A stretch of 64,000 nt of DNA from Rhodoferax sp. (GTDB taxonomy: Bacteria > Pseudomonadota > Gammaproteobacteria > Burkholderiales > Burkholderiaceae_C): positions 62,001 through 126,000 of the forward strand of contig NZ_JAQTXM010000002.1 of assembly GCF_028688795.1 (NCBI RefSeq). The letters are read 5' to 3'. Positions 38,643 to 48,049 of the stretch are shown piece by piece. Positions within the stretch are counted from its first letter, which is position 1; each line of letters opens with the position of its first letter. Made by a program: the position numbers and the translations under genes. Below the pieces are notes generated by a model. That model ran no database searches. It was not told where the DNA came from and saw nothing but the letters and a program-made list of their open reading frames with translations.

Positions 38643-38675
38643 CAAAAAAAACGGGCGGAAATGACTCGCCCGTTT
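38643..38675 (-). terminator. Intrinsic terminator of the yej operon
   Basis: On the minus strand AAACGGGCG pairs with CGCCCGTTT around a 9-base loop and is followed by a run of T. It lies about 60 bases after the yejF stop and separates the yejABEF operon from rimP. Confidence 0.88.
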
Positions 38676-38737
38676 GGTCGTGAAGCCACGGATTGTAGCC
38701 GAAAACGCGCCAGAAAGCCTTGATTTGTAACGACTTG

Positions 38738-40360
38738 TCAGACGGCGCTGAGCAAGGCCTGGGTGTAGCTGTGCTTTGGACTCAGCAACACTGAAGCCAC
38801 CGGACCAGATTCCACCACCACAGCGTCCTTCATGACCAGTATCGTGTGGGCCATGGCGGAGATCACTGCCACATCATGCGTGATCAGCAAATAGCTCAAG
38901 CGATGTTCCCGCTGCAGTTTCTGGAGCAACTGCAAGATCTGCTTTTGCACGGTTACATCCAACGCACTGGTCGGCTCATCCAACACCAGGACCTTGGGCG
39001 ACACGATCAGCGCCCGGGCAATCGCCAGCCGCTGGCGTTGCCCACCAGAAAATTCGTGTGGGTAACGGGCCAGCAATTGCACGGCATCACCCCCCAATTC
39101 ATCACCTAGCCCGACATCGGTCAGGGCTGCCAGCACGCGGGTACGACGCTGCGCCGCAGACAAGTGCGGCTCATGTACCTCCAAGCCCTCGCCCACGATG
39201 GCCTCTACCGTCATTCGTGGCGAAAGCGATGAAAAAGGGTCTTGAAACACCACCTGAACCTGTCGGCGCAGCGCCCGATTTTTAACGGCATCAGTCCCCC
39301 AGCTTGACCCCATCACGCTCAAATGCCCCTCAAAGGGCAGCAGCCCCAAAGCCGCCAGCGCCAAAGTGGACTTGCCCGACCCCGACTCACCCATGACGCC
39401 AAGCGTTTGCCCGCCAACCAATTCAAAATCAACGCCCTGCACTGCCACATACTCACCGTGGCCAAACCAGCCCTTGATGCCCGGCAAGGGCGTGCGATAA
39501 GCCACACGCAACTGCCTGGCAACCATCACCGGCGGCTCGTCATGACGGGGAAGCAGCGACACCAGCAGATCGCGCTCCGGCTTGCTGGCCATCAGTCGCT
39601 GGGTGTAAGCATGTTGCGGGTGGTCAAACAGCGCCTGGGTTGCACCCTGCTCGACCACCTTGCCACGCTCCATCACCACCACGCGGTCGGCGAAGCGGCG
39701 CACCAAGTTCAGGTCATGGGTGATCATCAATACCGCCATACCGTAGCGACGCTGGAGGTCGGCCAGCAGTTCAAGAATTTGTCCGCGCAAGCTCACATCC
39801 AGCGCAGTGGTTGGCTCATCGGCCAGCAGCAACTTGGGCTGGCAAGCCAGTGCCATGGCAATCATGGCGCGCTGACGCTGGCCGCCACTGAGTTGGTGGG
39901 GGTACGCCTTGGCCCGGCGATGCGGTTCTGGAACCCCAGTATCCGCTAGCAAATCTATAGCTACTTGCATAGACCTTACTTGGCCTATACCCTGTTTTAG
40001 CATCACAACTTCGGCAATCTGATCACCCACCGTCATGAGCGGGTTCAGTGCTGTCATGGGCTCCTGAAAAATCATGGCAATGTCACGCCCGCGAATCGCG
40101 CGCAGGTCTTGCTCGGGCATGGAGATGAGGTCCTTCCCCTGAAACATCGCTTGGCCAGTGATCTCCGCATTGCCTACCAGCCGCAGCAAGCTTAACGCTG
40201 ACACCGTTTTCCCCGAGCCCGACTCCCCCACCAAGGCCACCTTCTCGCCAACGGCCATCGAAAAACTGAGGCCATGCACCACCTCGTTGCCGGCAAATGA
40301 CACCGACAGCCCATGCACGGCCAATAACGGCGAGCCATTTGCAACTGGCGTGCGCATCAT
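38738..40360 (-). CDS. yejF: Microcin C/oligopeptide ABC transporter ATPase YejF-like, two ATPase domains
   Basis: 540 residues. Two complete nucleotide-binding domains: the first with [13 protein letters not shown] and [15 protein letters not shown], the second with [13 protein letters not shown] and [15 protein letters not shown]; both have [10 protein letters not shown] or LDEPTSALD Walker B regions. This tandem layout is that of YejF/GsiA-type peptide importers. It follows yejE with a 4-base overlap and powers uptake of short peptides through YejB/E. A palindrome copy encodes about residues 123-135 ([13 protein letters not shown]) in the first domain's helical part, replacing the usual linker rather than the catalytic core. 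An ATG one codon later is an equal start. Confidence 0.92.
   Translation of the reverse strand: MMRTPVANGSPLLAVHGLSVSFAGNEVVHGLSFSMAVGEKVALVGESGSGKTVSALSLLRLVGNAEITGQAMFQGKDLISMPEQDLRAIRGRDIAMIFQEPMTALNPLMTVGDQIAEVVMLKQGIGQVRSMQVAIDLLADTGVPEPHRRAKAYPHQLSGGQRQRAMIAMALACQPKLLLADEPTTALDVSLRGQILELLADLQRRYGMAVLMITHDLNLVRRFADRVVVMERGKVVEQGATQALFDHPQHAYTQRLMASKPERDLLVSLLPRHDEPPVMVARQLRVAYRTPLPGIKGWFGHGEYVAVQGVDFELVGGQTLGVMGESGSGKSTLALAALGLLPFEGHLSVMGSSWGTDAVKNRALRRQVQVVFQDPFSSLSPRMTVEAIVGEGLEVHEPHLSAAQRRTRVLAALTDVGLGDELGGDAVQLLARYPHEFSGGQRQRLAIARALIVSPKVLVLDEPTSALDVTVQKQILQLLQKLQREHRLSYLLITHDVAVISAMAHTILVMKDAVVVESGPVASVLLSPKHSYTQALLSAV
39957..39992 (+). repeat. Dispersed palindrome copy 9, inside yejF
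   Basis: Plus-strand sequence begins ATAGCTACTTGCATAGACC and ends TTGGCCTATACCC; a diverged copy. yejF reads it antisense as [12 protein letters not shown]. Confidence 0.65.
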
Positions 40361-41409
40361 TTCTCCGCCTTGCGAGGGTCTAACGCATCGCGCAAAGCGT
40401 CGCCCATGAAGGTTAGCAATAGCAAGGTCACCACCAGCACGGCAAAGGTGGCCAGCGAAATCCACCAGGCGTCAATGTTGTTCTTGCCTTGTGACAATAG
40501 CTCACCCAAAGAGGGCGTGCCCGGCGGTACACCCAGGCCCAAAAAATCAAGCGAGGTCAGCGCCAAAATCGCCCCGCTCATGCGAAATGGTAAAAACGTC
40601 ACCACCGGCGTCATGCTGTTGGGCAACAAGTGCCGGGTAATGATGTGCCAATTGCTCACCCCGAGCGAGCGGGCAGCGCGCACGTAGTCGAGCTGGCGGT
40701 TGCGCAAGAACTCGGCCCGCACGTAGTCCGACAAGCCCATCCAGCCAAACAAGCTGAGCAACACCAGCAACAGCGCCAGACTTGGCGCAAACACGGCGCT
40801 GAAGATGATCAGCAAATACAACTCAGGCATGGAGCCCCAGATTTCAATGAAGCGCTGAAAGGCCAGGTCGGTCTTGCCACCAAAAAATCCTTGAATGGCG
40901 CCGGTGATGATGCCCAAAAGAGTACCCGTAAAGGTCAACGCCAGCGCAAACAGCACACTAACCCGAAAACCATAAATCAATTGCGCCAACAAGTCACGTC
41001 CCCGGTCATCGGTGCCCAGCCAGTTGTCACGGGTCGGTGGCGATGGGTTGGGGCCCTTGGCAAAGTAGTTGAGCGTTTTGGGGCCGTAAGGATTGGGGGC
41101 AAACAGCGCCCAATTGCCGTTCTGGCTCAAACGCTCACGGATGAACGGGTCCAGGTAGTCGGTCGTGGTATCGAAGTCGCCACCAAAGGTCTTTTCGGAA
41201 TAATCCTTGACCATCGGGAAATAGGTTTGCCCCTGGTAGCGCACCAGCAGTGGCCGGTCATTGCTGATCAATTCGGCCACCAGGCTCAGACCCAACAGCA
41301 GACAAAAAAGCACCAAACTCCAGTACCCAAGCCGATTGCGCTTGAAGCGCTGCCAGGCGCGACGGGTCGGACTCAGACTGGCTGCAGGGGGCTTAGTCAA
41401 ACCGAACAC
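40357..41409 (-). CDS. yejE: Peptide ABC transporter permease YejE-like
   Basis: 350 residues with a GTG start. An N-terminal extension with RRAWQRFKRNRLGYWSLVLF leads into the first membrane helix, a periplasmic loop with WLGTDDRGRDLLAQLIYGFR, then five further helices with the permease EAA-type motif DYVRAARSLGVSNWHII. This is the second permease of the OppC/YejE kind. It overlaps yejB by 17 bases and yejF by 4. Confidence 0.93.
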   Translation of the reverse strand: MFGLTKPPAASLSPTRRAWQRFKRNRLGYWSLVLFCLLLGLSLVAELISNDRPLLVRYQGQTYFPMVKDYSEKTFGGDFDTTTDYLDPFIRERLSQNGNWALFAPNPYGPKTLNYFAKGPNPSPPTRDNWLGTDDRGRDLLAQLIYGFRVSVLFALALTFTGTLLGIITGAIQGFFGGKTDLAFQRFIEIWGSMPELYLLIIFSAVFAPSLALLLVLLSLFGWMGLSDYVRAEFLRNRQLDYVRAARSLGVSNWHIITRHLLPNSMTPVVTFLPFRMSGAILALTSLDFLGLGVPPGTPSLGELLSQGKNNIDAWWISLATFAVLVVTLLLLTFMGDALRDALDPRKAEK

Positions 41410-42427
41410 GCGGGTCCACCCAAACGTATGACAAATCAGAAATCAGCTTGGTCACCAGACCAATCAAGGTAAAGAAATACAGCGTGCCCAGTACCACCGG
41501 GTAATCACGCCGGATCACGCTCTCATAACTCAGCAGCCCAAGGCCATCGAGCGAAAACAGCGTTTCAATCAACAGCGACCCGGTAAAAAATGCCCCGATG
41601 AACGCGGCTGGAAAACCGGTGATGATGGGAATCAGCGCGTTGCGAAACACGTGTTTCCAAAGCACTTGACGTTCGTCAAGCCCCTTGGCGCGCGCAGTGA
41701 CCACATATTGCTTTCGAATTTCTTCCAGAAACGCGTTTTTTGTCAACATGGTGGTCACCGCAAAGCTGCCCAGCACCATAGCGGTGACGGGCATAGCGAT
41801 ATGCCACAGGTAGTCCACCACGCGCGCAACCCAGCTGAGTTCGTCCCAATTGCTGCTGGTGAGTCCGCGCAGCGGAAACCACTGAAGTTGCCCGCCAAAA
41901 ATTACCAACAGCGCTACGCCCAGCACAAAGCCTGGAATGGCGTAGCCCAACAGCACCAGCAACGTGGTCAAAAAATCAAAGCGCGAGCCTGCCCGCACGG
42001 CTTTGGCCACTCCCAACGGCACCGCAATCAAATAACTGATGAAAAATGTCCACAAGCCCAGACTGATGGACACCGGCAGCTTTTCCCAAATCAAATCCGA
42101 CACGCTTTTGTTTTGAAAGAAACTTTTGCCAAGGTCAAACCGTGCAAACTGACCCAGCATTTGTACAAACCGCTCGTGTGCGGGTTTGTCAAAACCGTAC
42201 AAGGCCTTGATTTGTTCAATGCGTTTGGGGTCTACGCCTTGCGCGCCCCGGTAGCTCAACCCACCGCCCTCAGCAGCAGCGCCTTTGCCGGTGCCCGCTT
42301 TGGCCTCTGCCATGTACTGCTCGACCGGGCCACCTGGCACGAACTGAATCACGACAAAGGTGAGCAACAGCACCCCAAACAAGGTGGGGATCATCAATAA
42401 CACGCGTTTGAGGATGTAACTCAGCAT
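41393..42427 (-). CDS. yejB: Peptide ABC transporter permease YejB-like
   Basis: 344 residues from the ATG giving MLSYILKRVLLMIPTLFGV, the usual OppB/YejB opening. The GGPVEQ segment and a family-specific loop with RIEQIKALYGFDKPAHERF follow, then the helices with the EAA motif YVVTARAKGLDERQVLWKH. It pairs with YejE to form the channel. The yejA stop is two bases upstream of its start. Confidence 0.93.
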   Translation of the reverse strand: MLSYILKRVLLMIPTLFGVLLLTFVVIQFVPGGPVEQYMAEAKAGTGKGAAAEGGGLSYRGAQGVDPKRIEQIKALYGFDKPAHERFVQMLGQFARFDLGKSFFQNKSVSDLIWEKLPVSISLGLWTFFISYLIAVPLGVAKAVRAGSRFDFLTTLLVLLGYAIPGFVLGVALLVIFGGQLQWFPLRGLTSSNWDELSWVARVVDYLWHIAMPVTAMVLGSFAVTTMLTKNAFLEEIRKQYVVTARAKGLDERQVLWKHVFRNALIPIITGFPAAFIGAFFTGSLLIETLFSLDGLGLLSYESVIRRDYPVVLGTLYFFTLIGLVTKLISDLSYVWVDPRVRFD

Positions 42428-42429
42428 GG

Positions 42430-44235
42430 TTAGCGCGGGGCTTTTGCCCACCAGGTGTCAATAGCCCAGCCCTCGCCCTGCGAATAGGGAGGCATGGCGG
42501 CCGGCTGATCCAGTCGCCAGGCATTGAACACCATGCGGTGTGTGGGGGCAGACCATTGTGGAATCAACACATGGCTGTGGGCAATGACCCGCTCCAGCGC
42601 GCGGCAAGCGGGCAACAACTCTGCCTTGGATTTCGCCCGCGTCATGGCACTGATCAAGGCGTCCACCGCTGGGCTTTTGATGCCTGACATGTTGCCGGAA
42701 TCTTCCTGGTCTGCTGCCTTGGAACCAAATAAATCGGCATATTCCTGGCCCGGGTTGTGCGTACCTCCATAGGCCAGCGAGGTCATATCAAATTCAAATG
42801 TCTGCAGGCGCTGTTGGTACAGGGCAAAGTCCACCGGACGAAAGTTAAGGGTGATGCCCAATTTCTCAAGGTTGCGCGCCCATGGTGTCACCACGCGCGC
42901 GCTTCCCTCGTTGCTGTCCAGGTATTCCATCTCGAAAACCTGGCCCTGTGCATTGCGCAACTTGCCATTTGAAACGTTCCAACCTGCCGCGTTGAGCAGG
43001 GCTTGGGCTCGACGCAAATTAGCCCGTAAAGATGATGGTGCATCGGTGCGTGGCGGCTGCGTCATGGGGCCAAAAACGTCCGCAGGCAACACCTCGCGCC
43101 AAGGCTCCAGCAAGACCAGTTCCTGCGCTGAGGGCGATCCGCTTGCCTGACAATCGGTGTTGCCGAACAAACCATTGACTCGCTGGTAAGCGTTGTAAAA
43201 CAACTGGCGGTTCATCCACTCGTAATCCAGCGCCAAGCCCAGCGCTTGGCGCACCCGGACGTCCTTGAACCGCTCGCGGCGGGTATTGAGCACATAACTT
43301 TGAAAGCCGGTGGGCAAACGGTGTTGGTACTCGCGCTTAACCAACTCACCTGTGTCGAATTTTTTCCCATTGACCCGGCGCGCCCAATCACCTGCCGAGA
43401 AAAAACGCATCAAATCAAACTCACCGGCTTTCAGTGCCTCCAGCCGGGCTGTCGCATCTTTGTAAATCTTGACCGTGATGCGATCAAAATTGGCCGTGCC
43501 GCGTCGCACGTTCAGGTCTTTGGCCCAATAGGTGGTGTCCCGCACATAGGTAATGTCTTTGCCAAAGCGCACCGGGCCAATTTTGTAGGGGCCGCTGCCA
43601 ATGGGTGTGTCGGTCACGATCTGATCAAACGGTTTGGGCTCGGCGCCTTCCATGCCCCAAGCACGGCTGAACACTGGCAGGCCGCCCACGGTCAACGGCA
43701 GTTCGCGGTTAGGCTTCTTGAAGCGGTAACGCACCGTGCGTTCGTCCAGCACATCCAGTCCGCCCACATCTTCCAGCATGGTCTTGTAGGCTGGCGAGGT
43801 AAAGGGGCCCATCAAAGCATCAAAACTGTACTTCACATCTGCTGCCAGCACGGCATCACCATTGTGAAACCGCGCCTCTGGACGCAGCTTGAAGGTGGCA
43901 CTCATACCATCTGCCGACACCACCACATCTTGCGCCAACAAGCCATAACCTGAGCCGGTTTCATCCAGTGAACCAGTCAACAAGCTGTCAAACATCAAAT
44001 CAGACAGGTAGGCCGGGGCCGAACCCTTGATCGTAAATGGGTTGTATTTGTCAAAGGTAGACACCCGCAGGTTACTGACCAGACGCAACTCGCCACCCTT
44101 GGGTGCGTCGGCGTTCACATAGTCGAAGTGCGCAAAACCGGCGGGATATTTCAGGTCGCTCCACAAGGCGTAGCCGTGCGCGGCCCAACCGGGGTTGACC
44201 CAACACAAAGCAACAAAAATCAGCAGGCGGCGCAT
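42430..44235 (-). CDS. yejA: Peptide-binding periplasmic protein YejA-like
   Basis: 601 residues from the ATG giving MRRLLIFVALCW; two ATGs six and five codons earlier are possible, and no strong ribosome-binding site decides. A signal peptide (1-18, ending GWA) is followed by SBP_bac_5 (OppA-type) features: KGGELRLVSNLRVSTFDKYN, the YKIGPVRFGKDITYVRD segment and the C-terminal HNPGQEYADLFGS region. It captures oligopeptides (in E. coli also microcin C) for YejB/E/F. First gene of the operon, divergent from fabI. Confidence 0.93.
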   Translation of the reverse strand: MRRLLIFVALCWVNPGWAAHGYALWSDLKYPAGFAHFDYVNADAPKGGELRLVSNLRVSTFDKYNPFTIKGSAPAYLSDLMFDSLLTGSLDETGSGYGLLAQDVVVSADGMSATFKLRPEARFHNGDAVLAADVKYSFDALMGPFTSPAYKTMLEDVGGLDVLDERTVRYRFKKPNRELPLTVGGLPVFSRAWGMEGAEPKPFDQIVTDTPIGSGPYKIGPVRFGKDITYVRDTTYWAKDLNVRRGTANFDRITVKIYKDATARLEALKAGEFDLMRFFSAGDWARRVNGKKFDTGELVKREYQHRLPTGFQSYVLNTRRERFKDVRVRQALGLALDYEWMNRQLFYNAYQRVNGLFGNTDCQASGSPSAQELVLLEPWREVLPADVFGPMTQPPRTDAPSSLRANLRRAQALLNAAGWNVSNGKLRNAQGQVFEMEYLDSNEGSARVVTPWARNLEKLGITLNFRPVDFALYQQRLQTFEFDMTSLAYGGTHNPGQEYADLFGSKAADQEDSGNMSGIKSPAVDALISAMTRAKSKAELLPACRALERVIAHSHVLIPQWSAPTHRMVFNAWRLDQPAAMPPYSQGEGWAIDTWWAKAPR

Positions 44236-44330
44236 GCGACAATTCTGCATCATTTGTCACTGCATATGACCAAGCTCAAGGGCCAAATCCGCAGTGATTC
44301 GACAGACGTTAAAAGACAAAAGAGGTTGAT

Positions 44331-45122
44331 ATGGGTTTCCTGACTGGCAAAAAGTTTCTGATCACGGGCGTGTTGTCCAACCGCTCCATCGCCTATGGCA
44401 TTGCCAAAGCTTGCCATGCCCAAGGGGCAGAACTAGCGTTCAGCTATGTAGGTGAGCGCTTCAAGGAACGCATCACCGAATTTGCCGCCGATTTCAACTC
44501 GACCCTAATTTTTGATTGTGATGTGGCTGACGATGCGCAAATCGACAACCTGTTCAAAGACTTGGCCAAAACATGGCCGACCTTTGACGGCTTTGTGCAC
44601 AGCATCGGTTTTGCCCCGCGTGAAGCCATTGCTGGTAACTTTCTGGATGGTCTAACGCGCGAAAACTTTCGCATTGCCCACGATATCAGTGCCTACAGCT
44701 TTCCCGCCATGGCCAAAGCCGCCCTGCCCTACCTGAGCAACACCGCGTCGCTGTTGACGCTGACTTATTTGGGGGGTGTACGTGTGGTGCCGAGCTACAA
44801 CACCATGGGCCTGGCCAAGGCCTCTCTGGAGTCTTCGGTGCGCTACCTGGCCGATGCCGTGGGTGCCAAGGGCATTCGCGTGAACGGTTTGAGCGCCGGT
44901 GCCATCAAAACGCTGGCAGCCAGCGGCATCAAAGACTTTGGCAAACTGCTGGGCATTTCAGCTGCTGCCTCACCACTGAAGCGCAATGTGACCATTGATG
45001 AAGTGGGCAACGTGGCCGCCTTCTTGCTCAGCGATCTGGCTTCGGGCATGACCGGTCAGATTTCTTATGTCGACTGTGGCGTGAGTCAGACCGCCGTTGC
45101 GGTGGTAGATTCAACTTCTTGA
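44331..45122 (+). CDS. fabI: Enoyl-ACP reductase (NADH), FabI
   Basis: 263 residues with AGAGG seven bases before the ATG. It begins with the FabI-type cofactor loop GVLSNRSIAYGIA; catalytic Tyr146, Tyr156 and Lys163 (SYNTMGLAK) sit at the positions numbered as in E. coli. It reduces enoyl-ACP in each cycle of fatty acid synthesis and is the target of triclosan-type inhibitors. A palindrome copy lies 6 bases after the stop and may act as its terminator. Confidence 0.97.
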   Translation: MGFLTGKKFLITGVLSNRSIAYGIAKACHAQGAELAFSYVGERFKERITEFAADFNSTLIFDCDVADDAQIDNLFKDLAKTWPTFDGFVHSIGFAPREAIAGNFLDGLTRENFRIAHDISAYSFPAMAKAALPYLSNTASLLTLTYLGGVRVVPSYNTMGLAKASLESSVRYLADAVGAKGIRVNGLSAGAIKTLAASGIKDFGKLLGISAAASPLKRNVTIDEVGNVAAFLLSDLASGMTGQISYVDCGVSQTAVAVVDSTS

Positions 45123-45128
45123 TAAAAA

Positions 45129-45166
45129 CAGCTTCTAGCCCTTATAGAATAAGCGCGAGAAGCTAT
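45129..45166 (-). repeat. Dispersed palindrome copy 10 (intergenic)
   Basis: Minus-strand sequence begins ATAGCTTCTCGCGCTTAT and ends ATAAGGGCTAGAAGCTG. The best hairpin of the family (AGCTTCT arms matching AGAAGCT) with T-rich flanks on both sides; it lies between the convergent fabI and decarboxylase genes and could end both transcripts. Confidence 0.88.
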
Positions 45167-45180
45167 TTATTTCATAGCAC

Positions 45181-47469
45181 TTAACTGGCCACGCAGTCAG
45201 CAAAGTAGCGCACTTTACCGTCTGCACCGGGCTCCTCTACGAGGCCGTGAATGTCAGACTCAAACCCTGGGCACTGGCTGTTGAACTCGCGTGAGAACTT
45301 CAGGTAATCCACAATCTTTTTGTTGAACACCTCGCCCGGAATCAACAAGGGAATGCCCGGCGGATAAGGTGTCACCAAGCCCACGGTAACGCGACCTTCC
45401 AGGTGGTCAATTTCAACCCGCTCGGTTTTGCGCAACGCAATGTGCGCGTAGGCGTCGCTGGGCTTCATGGCCGGACTCAGGTCACTCAAATACATCTCTG
45501 TGGTCAAGCGTGCAATGTCGTATTTTGCGTAAAGCTGGTGAATATGCTGGCACAAATCGGCCAAGCCCATGTTTTCATATTTTGGGTACTTTTGACAGAA
45601 TTCCGGCAAGATGCGCCACATCGACTGGTTCTTGTCGTAATCGTCCTTGAACTGCTGCAGCGCCGTCAACATGCTGTTCCAGCGGCCTTTGGTAATGCCT
45701 ATGGTGAACATGATGAAAAAGCTGTACAGCCCGGTTTTTTCAACAACGACACCGTGTTCAGCCAAAAATTTGGTCACCACACTGGCGGGAATACCGGTCT
45801 TCGCAAACTTGCCGTTCAAATCCATGCCGGGCGTGACCACCGTGGATTTGATCGGATCAAGCATGTTGAATCCGGTCGTCATCTTGCCAAAACCATGCCA
45901 GTTCACACCACCCTTGTTGGTGCGCGACTCACCCTTGAGCACCCAATCATTCGCACGGCCAATGCCCTCTTCGGCGAGTTTGTCAGGACCCCAAACCTTG
46001 AACCACCAGTCGGTGCCGTATTCGTCATCAATTTTGCGCATGGCACGCCTGAAATCAAGCGCTTCAGCAATGCTTTCCTCCACCAAGGCGGTACCGCCTG
46101 GGGGCTCCATCATGGCCGCCGCCACGTCGCAACTGGCAATGATGCTGTATTGTGGGCTGGTGCTGGTGTGCATTAAATAGGCATCATTGAAAAGATGCTT
46201 GTCAAGCTTGACGGTTTGTGAGTCTTGCACCAGCACCTGACTGGCCTGACTGATACCGGCCAACAACTTGTGAATCGACTGGGTGGCGTACACCATGGCT
46301 TTCTTGGGCCGCGCACGCTTCTTCCCCATGGAATGGTAGGTACCATAAAACGGATGAAACGCCGCATGCGGCAGCCAGGCTTCGTCAAAATGAATGTTCT
46401 CGACATAGCCGTCGAGCATGTTCTTAACAGTTTCTGTGTTGTACAGCACCCCGTCGTAAGTGGACTGTGTGAGCGTTAACACCCGAGGCTTGATCTGGTT
46501 CACATCAATGTCTGGCAGATGCTGCCGGATCAATGGATTGATCTTGATCTTGGCCTTGATCGCTGCAGGCTCAAACTCGCTTTTGGGAATCGGGCCAATG
46601 ATGCCAAAGTGATTGCGGGTGGGCTTCAGAAAGACTGGAATAGCCCCCGTCATGATGATCGCATGCAGGATGGACACATGGCAATTGCGGTCAACCACCA
46701 CCACGTCGTTAGGCGCCACGGTGTGATGCCACACCATCTTGTTTGACGTAGAGGTCCCATTGGTCACAAAAAAGCAGTGGTCTGCATTAAAAATGCGCGC
46801 CGCATTGCGTTCGCTCTTGCCAATGGCGCCGTCGTGGTCCAGCAGTTGGCCGAGTTCTTCCACCGCGTTGCACACGTCGGCACGCAGCATGTTTTCACCA
46901 TAAAACTGGTGATACATCTGACCCACCGGGCTCTTCAAAAACGCCACGCCACCGGAGTGGCCGGGGCAATGCCATGAGTACGATCCGTCTTCAGCATAGT
47001 CCAGCAAGGCCTTGAAAAACGGCGGCTGCACGCCTTCAAGGTAGCTTTTAGCCTCGCGGATGATGTGGCGCGACACAAATTCAGGCGTATCCTCAAACAT
47101 GTGAATGAAACCGTGCAATTCCCGCAAAATGTCATTGGGCAAATGGCGCGAAGTTTTGGTCTCGCCATAAATATAAATCGGCACATCCAAATTGCGGCGC
47201 CGCACTTCTTCAATGAAATGCCGCAAATTCACCACGGCGGGATCCAGGTCTGGCCCGGGTGTGAACTCTTCGTCATCAATCGACAAGATGAAGGTGCTTG
47301 CCCGGCTTTGTTGCTGGGCGAACTGACTTAAATCACCATAAGTGGTCACGCCGAGCACCTCAAAGCCCTCCGTCTCAATGGCTTGCGCCAGCGCGCGGAT
47401 GCCCAGTCCTGAGGTATTTTCTGAGCGGTAGTCTTCGTCGATGATGACAATCGGAAAGCGAAATTTCAT
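45181..47469 (-). CDS. Large PLP-dependent arginine/lysine/ornithine decarboxylase
   Basis: 762 residues from the ATG giving MKFRFPIVIIDEDYRSE; the frame stays open 66 codons upstream but that part is not family-like. The N-terminal wing domain resembles a response-regulator fold, then comes the aminotransferase-like core with DEAWLPHAAFHP and the PLP lysine in TQSIHKLLAGISQAS, and the C-terminal domain ending PGFESDIHG. It is the acid-response/biodegradative type (AdiA, LdcI, SpeF). The tail resembles lysine decarboxylases and the middle (WHGFGKMTTGFNMLDPIK) arginine decarboxylases, so the substrate is open. No antiporter gene lies beside it. Confidence 0.92.
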   Translation of the reverse strand: MKFRFPIVIIDEDYRSENTSGLGIRALAQAIETEGFEVLGVTTYGDLSQFAQQQSRASTFILSIDDEEFTPGPDLDPAVVNLRHFIEEVRRRNLDVPIYIYGETKTSRHLPNDILRELHGFIHMFEDTPEFVSRHIIREAKSYLEGVQPPFFKALLDYAEDGSYSWHCPGHSGGVAFLKSPVGQMYHQFYGENMLRADVCNAVEELGQLLDHDGAIGKSERNAARIFNADHCFFVTNGTSTSNKMVWHHTVAPNDVVVVDRNCHVSILHAIIMTGAIPVFLKPTRNHFGIIGPIPKSEFEPAAIKAKIKINPLIRQHLPDIDVNQIKPRVLTLTQSTYDGVLYNTETVKNMLDGYVENIHFDEAWLPHAAFHPFYGTYHSMGKKRARPKKAMVYATQSIHKLLAGISQASQVLVQDSQTVKLDKHLFNDAYLMHTSTSPQYSIIASCDVAAAMMEPPGGTALVEESIAEALDFRRAMRKIDDEYGTDWWFKVWGPDKLAEEGIGRANDWVLKGESRTNKGGVNWHGFGKMTTGFNMLDPIKSTVVTPGMDLNGKFAKTGIPASVVTKFLAEHGVVVEKTGLYSFFIMFTIGITKGRWNSMLTALQQFKDDYDKNQSMWRILPEFCQKYPKYENMGLADLCQHIHQLYAKYDIARLTTEMYLSDLSPAMKPSDAYAHIALRKTERVEIDHLEGRVTVGLVTPYPPGIPLLIPGEVFNKKIVDYLKFSREFNSQCPGFESDIHGLVEEPGADGKVRYFADCVAS

Positions 47470-47599
47470 GGCAAGCTCCAGCGACACACGGTAAATAAGA
47501 GAAATAGGCGCGAAGTGTAAGGAGTAATCATGACACTTCAGGCCTGCGCTTCCCCTTTCGGCTGAAAATGTCGTGGTCGCAACACAGTAGAAAGAAGAT

Positions 47600-48034
47600 A
47601 TGGCTGATTCGACACTTTGGTGGCTGGTCGCAGGTGGCCTGATTGCCGTAGAGCTGATCACCGGCACTTTTTACCTGCTGATGATTTCGCTTGGGTTGGT
47701 GGCCGCCGCGCTGTCCGCCCATGCGGGGCTTTCACAGCCCTTGCAATGGGTGTGCGCTGCCGTCGTAGGTGGCGGATCTGTACTTGTCTGGCGGCGTTAC
47801 AAAAAAACGCTAGCACCCATCGCACCGGCACAGGCCAACCACGATGTCAACATGGATGTTGGCGAAACCGTGCAAGTCGACCACTGGCAGGACGACCATA
47901 CCTGCAGCATCAAATACCGTGGTGCCCATTGGGACGCCGCCTTGCAAGATGGTCAGGTCGCCAGGCCTGGCCCCTACGTGATTGCAGAAGTCATCGGCAG
48001 CCGATTGATCCTTAAAAACCCACAGCCCCTTTAA
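47600..48034 (+). CDS. NfeD-family membrane protein (short form)
   Basis: 144 residues with AAAGAAG before the ATG. Two or three membrane segments (WWLVAGGLIAVELITGTFYL; LLMISLGLVAAAL; WVCAAVVGGGSVLVW) precede a cytoplasmic OB-fold domain with GETVQVDHW and a SIKYRGAHWDAAL strand. Short NfeD proteins are encoded with slipin/stomatin genes and are thought to help quality control or lipid-domain function. The slipin gene follows after 15 bases. Confidence 0.9.
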   Translation: MADSTLWWLVAGGLIAVELITGTFYLLMISLGLVAAALSAHAGLSQPLQWVCAAVVGGGSVLVWRRYKKTLAPIAPAQANHDVNMDVGETVQVDHWQDDHTCSIKYRGAHWDAALQDGQVARPGPYVIAEVIGSRLILKNPQPL

Positions 48035-48049
48035 CTTCGAAAGCTCCTC

